This document shows, piece by piece, positions 50,701 through 61,550 of a DNA stretch of 64,000 bases. The notes below the pieces were generated by a model. It saw only the letters and a program-made list of their open reading frames with translations. It ran no database searches and was not told the origin of the DNA. This stretch comes from Macropodus opercularis (Eukaryota > Chordata > Actinopteri > Anabantiformes > Osphronemidae). Where the stretch lies: contig CM061109.1 of NCBI GenBank assembly GCA_030770545.1, forward strand, positions 12,012,001-12,076,000. Direction: 5' to 3'. Both the position numbers and the translations under genes were made by a program. Every line of letters begins with the position of its first letter. Positions within the stretch are counted from its first letter, which is position 1.

Positions 50701-53206
50701 AACTCTAATTGAAAATAGCCAGAAGAAGGAGGCTGTTTTCCTCTAAGTGCTGCCAGCTTTTCGTTGAAGCATTCTCAAGCATTCTGTGGTATCGACTGCA
50801 AGTCTCAAAGAAGGTCACTTCTCCAACACAAGCCAGGCAAAAGGTGAAATGAGACAACTGAAGCAATCTTAGGTCAATATGAAATAGAAATCTCTCAGCT
50901 ATACTGTAATAAAGTTACTGAAGTGAAGTAGTGAAGCCATAAAGGGGAACTTTTACAAGGAAAGAGCTGTCTAGAAGATTGGTTCGCCCACTGGCAAACA
51001 ATGGCTTCTAAGAGCTACGGTGGCATGGTCAGTTCAGTCTCATGGAGCTAAATCACAGCATTCACTTTAAAGTTCGGTAATACTAAACATTTTATATTGC
51101 AAACTTTTATATTTGTGAAAAGTCTTTATGTATTGATTAGCACAAACAAGTATTATTATTATATTCTATAGTTTAGCCTAACACACTAAAAGTTCACAGA
51201 AAGTTTCAAATGTAGATTGAAGAAAAAGATTGTAAGGACGCTAAAGACACTTGTTAAACTGAAAACAAAAGCTAACGGCAAGAAAGCAATGCAAATGTGA
51301 CAAGAAATCATGTTACAGTGTATGTTAGTAATCCTGCAAGCAACTGTCTTGTTTTACGTTTATTTGATTGTGATTGGTGGTTTTTCTTGTGGTGTTTTAT
51401 ACAAACCTAAATTTAATAGGATCTTCATTATGTTTTTAGGATCAGATTTGTCGTTTGGGTAAAAGTGTTGCATTGTGAGGCAGTAAAATGGCAATAATAG
51501 TTTGATTCCAAAATAAAATAAATAACAAGACTGAATAAATAATAAGACTAAAATAACAAAGAAAAAACAGACAAAAAAATAACAAAGACAAAACACTTTA
51601 CTGCTAATGTGGCTCTTTTTCGTACAAACGCACCCTTTAGTAAATAAGTTGTACAGTACTTCTTTAATTCTTCATCAGCATCAGGGTCCACACTAAAGAC
51701 TTCTAGTTTTATACAGCAAACCCATCTGCATGCTGTGGTAAGACAACACTGTAATTGCCTCAGTAGTGTGATTTATAAATGACAGACATAAATGAGAAAC
51801 TGTCCGTGTCTAGTGAACACAGCTGTAAACCACTGTGAGGCAGGTGGATGAGAGACTGTCAGCCTTCAAAGACCTTCTGCTTTGACAGAAACGAGCCAAG
51901 AAAGCAGTGCAATGGAAATTATTCCAGAGCATTCTTTAATAGATTATGAAATGAAGAAGGAAAAAGGTTAATCTGTGGCACAAAGCAATTGAGAAAAATA
52001 AATTAGATAATAGAAACTGAGAGGTAGGCATTTCAAGTATTTCTACGTTCTCATTGTTCAGTAAACACCTCGCGGGTGTTACAAATCTATTGCTCAGCTA
52101 AGTTTGAAAGGAGGGAATTCTCCTCCGCGAAGCAAACGTTAACGCGGACAGAATAAACAGGTTTGAGCAGTGATTGTTCTACATCGTGCTGCATTTGCAT
52201 GTTCAGAGTTCAAGCAATTAAAAGCTAATTAATTAGACACAATTCTATTAAGAAACAAATCCCACTCATCAATATACACAACCCAGGGTCACCCATTGCT
52301 CAAATGTGAATTGGATCTTTGCACCACATGGACTAGAGAATAGCACAATAGTGCTACTGGAGCTCACAATGAACAGTTTGGCACTGATATGTGGAGCATG
52401 ATCTCATCAGGGCTGATAGATTTTACTTCACCTGGACATGCAGCGAAAAATCTCAAATCGAGCACCTTCCACTTTTTCTAATAGAGCTAATCACTGTAGG
52501 TAAACGTTGTCTGATATTACAACCCACAAATGTGCAGATGTTACACGGTTCTTCATCTCCAGAAGTAAAATACTGATGATATACTTGTATCACCTAAAAT
52601 GTTAATGTCTCTCCATTGACAACGTGATGGTTGTGAGCCATGTGACTCACTGCCACACTTACAGCCAGCAAAACCCTGCTGGTCAATACAACTTAGCAAA
52701 AAAACTAAACTGAAAGAAATAGTTTTAGCCTCTAGATGTTGCATAATAGTTAGTGCACTAATTTCAAAAAATCACATCAGTCGATGGTAAATCGAGCAGA
52801 CGGAGTTAAACATTGTCTTTAAATATGAGTTTGCATGGAGCGAACATTGACGACCTTCCGTTGCACTCCGAGCTATTCCTTCCTCGCAAGTCTTTCCAAG
52901 TACGACACACACAGTAATAGCATCACATTACATACTGAAGACTTATTCCACTTGTATGTGTTTTACTTATTTGTTAATTTACTTTATTTGACAGTCACCG
53001 GAAGCGGAAATGAAAGCTTTTGTTGCAATGTCCTAAAAATAGACAAACTGTAACTGCTTTTATGTTTATTTAACAAAAGAAGAAAAATGTACAGTAGAGG
53101 CCTGCAAGCATTCAACTGAATGTCTTAGCCTACATGTGCCAGCCTTCTAATATGGTGAACGTTTAAATGAGGGAAGTGGGCAAAAGGCCTGTTGGCAGAA
53201 ATATGC

Positions 53207-53225
53207 AAAAAAAAAAAAAAAAAAA
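53207..53225. repeat. A-run (19 bp)
   Basis: A homopolymer run in fign intron 2. No retroposed sequence was recognised beside it. Confidence 0.9.
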
Positions 53226-56200
53226 CTTCACCGTTTTCTCACAGGTTATGTGCATACACTTAACAAAATGTGCCTGTAGCTAGTGAGAGTTCCCCTGATG
53301 AACCGCGAACGGCCGGCAGTGAGGCATCTGTATACTGGGCCGCTTCGTGCAGCCTTGCTCATTTGGGTATGCATGAAATAACAATATCCTACTGGGAGCG
53401 TTCTGAGTTTCAAACACTCGGGGTCAACTACACAGGCAGATTCCACATGTGCAGCCTGTGGCCACAAAGGTCTGGAATCTACCTCCCTCCTGGCTCGGTG
53501 ACGTTGCATGTTCTATTTCCAGACCGAGGGTTGAAGTGAGGCTGCAGGGAGTGTAACACTGACCTACATGACCTGTGGCCTAGAAAAGCTGCCCGAAGCT
53601 GTGCACGCTAAAAAAACCCTGTGTTGCTACTGCCTTTCAAAGACAAAACACAGCCTTTACTCATAGCATGTATCGTTTCATGCCAAACGATTTGCATCCT
53701 TTTTATTCACGTCTTTGACTTGTTGTCAACGTATTCTGGAGCCTCATGCTCACTCTCTGAAGTCTCAAGTGGGAACTAAGAAGGAAGTTGAAGAGGCAAA
53801 ACTGCTTTCCTTTCAGGCCCAGTGTCTACAGGCCACATGTCTCCAGTCATCTGTCACTAGTTTACATACATACTATGACACTTCTTCTCTCTGTGGGAAC
53901 CCGTTGTCACCACTTGGCCGCCAGCAGAGGCTGACTGGGTGCTAGATGGGTCTCCCCCAGGTACCTCTAGGGAGCCACATTAGGCCTAACTGACAGACTG
54001 ACAGGAACACGCAGACACACACCGGCAGGCGCACACACACAGTGCGTCCCTCGCCCAAGCGCTCACTCCTCCTGCAGTACGCCGGCTCACATGCTCCCAA
54101 GGCATGCCACGCTTTGCATAAAGCAGTGACTTTGCTCTACATCCATTTTTTTTTTTCTACACACACACAAAATTATTTTTCACCCCTCTAGCCTCTCCAT
54201 GCTACATGGAAGTTTTGAAATGAATAATGGAAACAACAGAGCTGAAGACTCATGGGATCCATTTAAACATGTGGGAGAGGCGATGCAGTCAGGGTTTGGA
54301 CTACAGAAACATCATGCTCCAAGTAAATGAATCTGCTATTGTTCTGCGCTGCATAGATCTGCTGGTAGAAACTGTGTCAGCGCTGACATGTTAACACATT
54401 TTCCTTTAAATCAGGAAAGCTTTAGGGAAAAATACAATAATAACAATAATTACATTGTTTTATTTCACCCTAGGAAATAAATGATCTGTGAGCAAATTGA
54501 GCTGGACACAGCCCTGCAAAGCTGTTCTGTGCTACACAGATGTATTATGTGGCTGGATTGCACACTGGAGTAGTGCTTTTTTTAAACAGTGCTTGAACCT
54601 TTATTTATTGCACACATATACCAGATAACACAAAGGTACAATGGCTTGATTTGCTTTGCTAAACAGGGAGTCTAGTTAATGCATCCCCAGCTTTTCTCAG
54701 CCAAACGCTCATTCGGTTTTTTTCCATCTTCGCTCCCAGATACTCCGAGTGACAGGGAACGAGTGAGCACAGGCCCGTCCACTGTAACAGCTATTTAAGA
54801 CCACGCAAAGTCAACACAACTCCCCAAGGAGGTTTCCCGATAATGAACACAAAGGAAGTGTCAGCCCTCATAAAGCTCTGTGATGACAGTGAACTCTTGA
54901 GCACTCATTTTTTTGCACACTTTATTTTTCTCATTTAAATTAATCTAATTCCACGTGGACCCTGGGAGGGACTGTCAAATAGGCCGCACACCACACAAGA
55001 CTTCCAGTTACTATTCACTTACTGTGCGTACAAGTGAGACACTAGTTTCTAAAAGACTAGAAGCTTGGTGAAATAAAATTATCCACTTCACAGGCTTCAT
55101 TCCCTACTGTACTCCTGCCTATAAGGCTGTATTGTAGCGACACTTGTCTTAATCAGCCCATCACAAAAAAAAGCACCATGTGCCATCAGCTTGTTCTCAA
55201 CTGCATAGTCTGCTGTGGTCACAGAGTCACAGCAGACAAGTGTAGCCTTGCCGCAGCCTGACGCCTTATTCTCTCTGTCCCTCCGTTCCCTCATCCTCAC
55301 CCCCCCGTCCTCCCCATCAAGCTAACTTCAACCCATCCGCTCCCTCTTTGGCACTCGAGGATCCCACTGCCAGCACTTGGCACGATGCCGACCTGTGAAC
55401 CGCCCAACTCCGCGAAGGATGAATGAGTGAGCAGATGAATGAACGAGAACTTCGAAAGCAAAAACTGAAGACAGCTCACATCTCATCTGATCAATGTTCA
55501 GCTAATTGTCTCAAATGTCAATTTGAAGTAATTAGCCTGGAATGTAATGAGCATGAGAATGAAAAAAAAAATCTAAAGATGAGGTTTCAAATTCAAATCA
55601 TCTAAATACAGTATGAATATTCAGGCTATTTCATATCAATTTCAGAACATTAATTACAATAATATTATATTAGCATTGTTACAATATAACATTGAAACAA
55701 ACCATGTATTCAAATAATTTTTGTTTCAAATAAATTTTAGAACAAGCTGGAATAGAGACCTATTAAAACAAAAAGAGATTCAATAAAAGGTGTCACCGCA
55801 AACTACTTACAGTAATAAAAATGACACATGATGTTGTGAGAAGTTGTGATGAAGAACTTAAAGGCTCTCTAGTTGCACAGGCTTTCAGTCAGGCGAGAAC
55901 GGTGGCCTCGATTACCAGATTAGTCAGACACTGTTTTGTGAGAACACAAGAGGAATTTCAATACAGCAAAATATTGAGTTTTCTCTTATCCTCTTGTGAA
56001 AGGCTTGCTGCTCCCTCACAATACGAAACTCACCAACAGCAGGCAATAATAAAAAAAAAAGAAAAAAAAAACACCTTGGAAGGACAGGAAGAAGGAGGAC
56101 AGGAAAAAACACCTCTCTTCACCAAGGTTATTCAATGATAAGCAACAGCACTCAGGCACACAATGACGACTCAAAGTGCCAGTTATTTTCAAAAGTCATG

Positions 56201-59200
56201 GAGTTGTAGATTTTGTTAATCACAGTCCTTGAGGACTGGATATTCACTGCCTGACAGTAGCAGTAAATAACCTGGCCAAAGAAATTATTTAAATACATAA
56301 AAGCAGCTTGATTGTGAAGGACATAATGTATTATTTCCTTTGGACGTCTAACGTGTTTATTCTGTTGTCTACAGCTGTCTGCTGCCTCTTCATGCAGACC
56401 TTGATCATAAAGCAAGCTACCGATTCCATTCTCAGCTGGGGAACAAGGTTTAATAATCATGTTAAGGGTGTAACAAAGGCTGCATTAACAAGACGAGAAC
56501 TGTGGACAAATTATCTGTTTTTGTAGGATATGCACACATTCGATATGCGGAGCTTTTAGGCAGACAACTCTCTAGGCGTCGCCTATCTTAGCTGAACTAG
56601 AGGAGAGGAAATCTCCAATCTGGCCACTATAAAAATCAAGAATTTTGCATGTCTAATTAAAATGTAAACAGTGTAATGAGGACATCAGTGATTTAGGCAA
56701 ACGTCTCTCTGGTTGCCACTAGGGGTATGATAATTACAGAGGCAAATCTGTGAATGCACATGAATCTCCTACAAGTCCAGATTAAAAGCCTTAGTGCTAA
56801 ACCTAGTTTAGTACACCTGGGGACTGTCTATTCTAGCCTATCCCCTACAGGCTCTGAGCTGCCTCGTCTCCTTACGAGTGCAGAGACACATCACGTGGAG
56901 GAGATGGAACAAAGCCTCCGTTTCAGTGTGTAACAAATAAGAAGAACAAGGAGTTTAAGGCAACAAATGCTGTGAAAAAATACGTCTGACGCACGTGGCC
57001 TAAATAAAGCAGCCGCGGCGTGACTTACGAGCGCGTTCCTTATATAAGCATTTAGTGACCTGTCGAGCTTCTTGGGCACCGTATACATTATGGTACGGAT
57101 GGAGAGCAACATCGCAAGATGCGTAAATGACAAGTGTCTGTGGAGGGATTTCGAAAAAGAACAAGGCATTGTGTCGTTCCTAAAGAAAACGCACAAAGAA
57201 AAAGACCGGCCTCTCTCTCTCTCTCACACACACACACGTCAAATTAGCACAGAATAGTTAAAAATAAAAATAATGTTCTACAATAAATCTAAGAAAAGAA
57301 CTGAAACAGTAGGAATCTAAATATTGTCTCTGCGTCTTATTATTCAGCCTTTGTTGTTATATCCTCGAGAACTAAATTAAACTGCAACGATTATATCTGA
57401 ATTAGAGGAAAAGAAATAACACGACAGGCCAGTAGCTAGCAGACATACGAAGGCAAAGTACATGCAGCCAATAGTAGGCACATGCATTTTAGAAAATGTC
57501 TATGCCATATGCTGTCACTCAGAGGAGAAAAAAAGTCTGAGCAGACAGTCGCTGTGTCTAAATGAGATGGTAGGAGGAGGAGGGGAGAGAAAGGGAGGAT
57601 GTCAAGGATTCATGGTCCTTCATCTTTGCAGTAGAGCAAACACATCCCTCAGTATACAACAGACAGCTGCCTCCACTTTCTAATGCAGTCCAACTTAGAT
57701 CACTGCAAAAATTGTCAGTGTAGAGAGAAACACGCAAAGATAACATAGCGAGCTGCCATGAGGGAAACGACAGAGATGTGGATACAAGAAAGGGAGGCAG
57801 ACGCAGAAAGAGAGAAGGAGAAGGGAGGGAGGGAGGAACATGTTGAATGCTTAGAAGATTTTTTTCCTGTCCATTTTGCTCGACTCTGGTTCTGCTGGGA
57901 ACTCCCTGGCTTTTTATATGAAAAACAGCCACTTAACATATTTGCTTAAATCCTGCACTGATCTCGCACAAAACACTCTGAGCCTGAATGGGATGAAATC
58001 ATCTGAACACTTCATCAATTTACAAAAAGCCTGCGAACATCCCAGGGGGTAGTTACACATTTACATTCACACACATACGTCAGACCCCTCAGATGTCACT
58101 TTGCCACCATAATGGTTTAAGTCGTGCTGTCAGTTTTAGCTATTGCTTACAGTAATGCACATTTCAGACTGTGGACATTTACAGTAATTAAACAGTTTGA
58201 CATAGAAGGACAACGCATGGGTTCTTGATAATAATGAATAAAGCCAATACAACAGCAGAAAGCTCTGACTCTAAGGACGCCTACTATCTGTGTGTTTCCA
58301 TTAGCGCACATAAACTAAAGATTTAAAAGTAGCAAAAAGAGGTCAAATATATTTTTGACATAAATGTCACATTTATGCTTTTACGCCACAGTATATGTAT
58401 TTATGTCACTGGGAAAAAAGGTCATTAATTTCAGATTACTACTTGTTATTATTTTCAGTCACTCGCTCACTCAACATGTGTGAGACCCTGTAAATAGTGT
58501 GATGAAAGCAGGTACAAGCAGCAGCTGTTGTCAGAGATTTGTGTCAAACAACAACCCAGGCTGCCATCGTAAGTGCTGCTGAATTCGAAATAAACCGAGC
58601 TGTCAACTTCTTTCCATGCGCAGCAGAGGTGCCCGGGGTTAAATAAGGACCTGCAAGAAGCACCAACTGTAACACACTGCAGGAGCCCAGACATGGAACC
58701 TTTCCAGGGATTGAACTCTGATAAATATCTGCAAGTACTTATAATTATTAGGGGAAATCAGAGCGTGGTATGATGACAGCACCACTGCTTTTCTTTTGTG
58801 AAGCTAACGCCTGCAGTTTGTCAAGACAAACCTATTGTTGCATTGTTTATTCAGGGAAATTCATTGCCTGCGCCAAATATACCAAAGTCACATCAAAATT
58901 TATTCTGTACATCCAATTATTAAATAGTATATTTACAGAGGGGATATTTGAAGATTATTACTCCAAACAATCTACATCCTGTTCATTGTCCATGTCTGAG
59001 CTGCTCATATCTAAATTCTTTGATAATGAAATACAATATTTTAGAGGAAGGGTGTTGAAATATGAAAAACATAAAAAAATGACCAACTCATTTAATACCC
59101 ACTTCTACCAAAACACATTACAACCAAACACTTAAACATAATGAACGTGGTAGTAATGTACATTATTTTTCAAGCGAGTGACGGATGCTGCAACGCTGTT

Positions 59201-60243
59201 ATTTCTGAAGAGGAATCAAAACATACTTCAGCTCACTGCTGATGATGTTAATTTCCTCTCAAAGCAAAACATGCAAATGAAATGTGTGAACACAATTAAG
59301 TAAATGGTTCTATGGAGGTGGGAGAGGTTCACTCAGGACAAAGTGAGAGACAGCACACAACTTGTTACTTCTCCTGACTTTGTGTCCATGCTCACATCCA
59401 TTTATTGGCTCGTCACAGACCATTTCCACTGGCACACGCAGACCACTGACGCTGCCTTTCAGCTAATTTGTTTTGTTTTTACAGTATCTAAGTACATAAA
59501 ACACAACAAACTTTGTGAATGAAACGTAAATCAAGCCTTAACATGTGCGTTGCCTGTGCGATATCAATCTTACATGGCTCCGTTATAATACCAGTATTTG
59601 ATTTTACTGTTAACCTTTTTTTTTTCTGAACAACTGCATGTACTACGCTAGTAATGCAACTTGTGCTTGAGATGTGCTGCTTTATCTAACTGGATCAAGT
59701 TTTCCTACAAAGCACAGGATTTTCCCCAGAAGTAACAGTTTACAACAGATTGGGTTACAACCATGTCCAACATTTTAAAGTCAAAGATCATTTTTGAGCT
59801 GTTAAGAACAATGTCCTTTAAATTTGTAGATGGTACTTTTCATTAAAAACAAACACAAACTGCTTAAAATAAATGTGTTGGAAGTGTCCACTAGTCCTGG
59901 ATCAATTCTGAGCTGGTGTCAGGTCATATTAGGTGAAACCATCATATTGTTCAAGATGTGCATGCACACATATGAAAGCAATGCAGGGAAAAGAGAAAGT
60001 TGAGCTGCTCATGAACAACATTAAAATGGGACATATTTGACTTGATCAGAGCCTCTAGTTGGGAATTAATGAGATAATGTGCTGTTCATTTCTACACCGC
60101 GCTGCCCAACTAGTATTCAAGAAACTTAAAGATGAACCATGCATGCACAGGGAAAATATGCACTTACAGCGTATTTTCAAATATGACATTTGTGAAATAA
60201 TAATATAACAACAACAGTGAAGATAATCGCAAAATGAACATAC

Positions 60244-60278
60244 CATAAATACTGGCGCTAGTGATCATGTCTTCAAGC
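60244..60278 (-). CDS. fign: fign microexon carrying the start codon
   Basis: A 35-nt exon with a good acceptor (ccctctcctcttgtttttag) and a consensus donor (TATG/GTATGT). The ATG at 60268-60266 opens MITSASIY plus the first base of a Gly codon. Joined to the main exon this gives MITSASIYG-LKMQW, which corresponds to the human fidgetin start MISSTSVYG-LKMQW. The splice phase (1) matches the G/GT junction. In the spliced message an in-frame TAA (61156-61154) lies upstream with no intervening ATG in frame, which fixes this as the start. Coding part is 60244-60268; 60269-60278 is 5' UTR. The exon is too short to appear as an open frame and would be missed by ORF-based annotation. Confidence 0.93.
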
Positions 60279-61124
60279 CTAAAAACAAGAGGAGAGGGAA
60301 AACAGCAGAATCGGAATTTTCACGAGGAGGAATTTCCAAAGGTTGCGTCTCATCACAGGCACTTTCCCCCCTCAGCGATCGCGTTTCACAACTTTAGGAC
60401 GCATGGTCTCCTGTTCTGTCCTCGGCTGTTGGTTTGGGCCGCGTAATTAAGAAGAACGCGCATCAAGCACAACGGAGCACACGAAGGCATTACAAAAAAA
60501 AAAAAAAAAAAAAAAAAGAGCCAACGAACGGAGACGCGAACGCGACACGGACACGACTGGAGCCTGTCACTTCTTCCGCGAGTCGAGCCGAGAACATAGG
60601 AAGCGTGTGGGAGAGTGTGGATGACATAAAACACACATTCTTCATGCCGCCCATTAGAGGACGAGGCTAAAGCAGCGTGGTGCCCCCTCCCTTTACTTTT
60701 AAAATAGATTACTTGCCAGCAGTTGTCCCGCTAAGAGCGCAATGACAAGCCATCCATTAACCTCCCGCCTGCAGTTACCGCGGCAAGTTTTATTCAGGCT
60801 GACATGCAAAAACTTCTCATTGAGGGAAAGTTATTTAATAGACTGGGTCCAGCCGAGCACGGAGCCGCATTCTCAAGCCGCGGACAGTCGAATATAAACG
60901 GCGAAGTCTGTCCAACCCCCGAACTTCGCCGCTACGATTTAGTCATTTGTTTAACGCGTGCCGCGTAATTTCGCGTTGGAAAATGCAGGAAGACCGGACG
61001 CGGGCTGCGCTGCAGCTCCGCGATGCGCGACGCGGTCTCTCCGCGAGCGTCTGCGCGTATCGAGCCTGCTCCGTCGCTCCTTTCTCAAACTGTGAACATC
61101 GCGGAAAGGCAGGAAGCGACTTAC
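60279..61124 (-). other. fign: fign intron 1 (about 0.85 kb)
   Basis: It runs from the consensus donor ACAG/GTAAGT (61124-61119) to the microexon acceptor. It is CpG-rich through much of its length and contains a 24-bp A-run at 60494-60517. An alternative promoter inside it cannot be excluded. Confidence 0.8.
60494..60517. repeat. A-run (24 bp) within the fign CpG island
   Basis: A homopolymer A run flanked on both sides by CpG-rich sequence, in fign intron 1 (poly-T in the transcript). It may act as a nucleosome-excluding poly(dA:dT) tract. Confidence 0.9.
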
Positions 61125-61153
61125 CTGTGTAGGTGACAGGGCAGCGTCGCGGT

Positions 61154-61165
61154 TTACAGCACCAT
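61154..61165 (-). other. uORF2 in fign 5' UTR (Met-Val-Leu-stop)
   Basis: The minimal uORF ATGGTGCTGTAA lies in exon 1. After splicing it is in frame with the fidgetin start, and its TAA provides the in-frame stop upstream of the microexon ATG. Reinitiation after such a short uORF is common. Confidence 0.55.
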
Positions 61166-61202
61166 CGAGTGTCAAGAGTGCGCAGATGGAAGCTCGCTGG
61201 GG

Positions 61203-61274
61203 TTAAGCGCGGCTGCTCGCGATTTGAAACCATTCCAAGTTAGTGAGGGGAAGACTGACCACAGCCTCTGCCAT
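61203..61274 (-). other. uORF1 in fign 5' UTR (23 codons)
   Basis: The ATG at 61274-61272 in context CCAACATGG (A at -3, G at +4, a strong Kozak match) opens a 23-residue peptide beginning MAEAVVSL and ending SSRA. If exon 1 extends this far, this uORF should be well recognised and could reduce fidgetin translation. Whether the peptide is conserved is unknown to me. Confidence 0.45.
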
Positions 61275-61550
61275 GTTGGAATTCCAAACCCTGGACAGCT
61301 GCTCCTCTGACTGAAGGCAGCACGCTGCGCACTGCGCATGTTCTCTGCGACAGGAGCCAAATTCAAAGAAAATGGACATTAGCGAGCAGAAGTTCAGACG
61401 CAGGGCATTAAGACAACCTCGTGATATATGCAGTTCAAGCGAATAACCGCCTAACTGCACTGTCTGTGCGTCCTGCTGGGAGCTGCCTCCTTCTGACCTA
61501 CAGCAGCTATAGCACAGTCCTACTGTAGGTGCCTCAAGTGCCTGCACCTC

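Larger units (their letters stand above)
45228..60243 (-). other. fign: fign intron 2 (about 15 kb)
   Basis: It is bounded by the donor G/GTATGT of the microexon (60243-60238) and the acceptor TCTAG at 45228. A TTAAC branch-point-like site lies about 29 nt before the acceptor. No further exon or nested gene was recognised on either strand. Contents: a TG repeat (47629), a G-rich quadruplex-like stretch (47754-47793), an A-run (53207), and repeat-free patches with octamer sites (about 51290, 52195, 59270). Frames such as 53270-53539 and 55821-56138 have no family signature. A long first coding intron of this kind commonly carries enhancers. Confidence 0.85.
60340..61350. promoter_or_regulatory. 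fign: fign CpG island
   Basis: CpG density rises sharply at about 60350-60600 and again at 60840-61250 (for example gatgcgcgacgcggtctctccgcgagcgtctgcgcg), in contrast to the AT-rich flanks. It covers exon 1 and intron 1 and marks the fign promoter region. No convincing TATA box was seen. The open frames in both directions are GC artefacts. Confidence 0.75.
61125..61450 (-). other. fign: fign exon 1 (5' UTR; upstream end approximate)
   Basis: A perfect donor ACAG/GTAAGT at 61125/61124 on the minus strand, lying in the CpG island 846 bp before the microexon acceptor, defines the 3' end of a noncoding first exon. Fidgetin genes have such a leading UTR exon. The transcription start cannot be read from sequence, so the upstream limit is a guess. 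The spliced leader has two upstream ORFs and an in-frame stop before the main ATG. Confidence 0.6.

Noticed and set aside
60943..61547. Overlapping 60-114 residue frames on both strands near the fign promoter
   Set aside because: They lie in the CpG island, where stop codons are rare; only the 3' part is noted, as uORF1.
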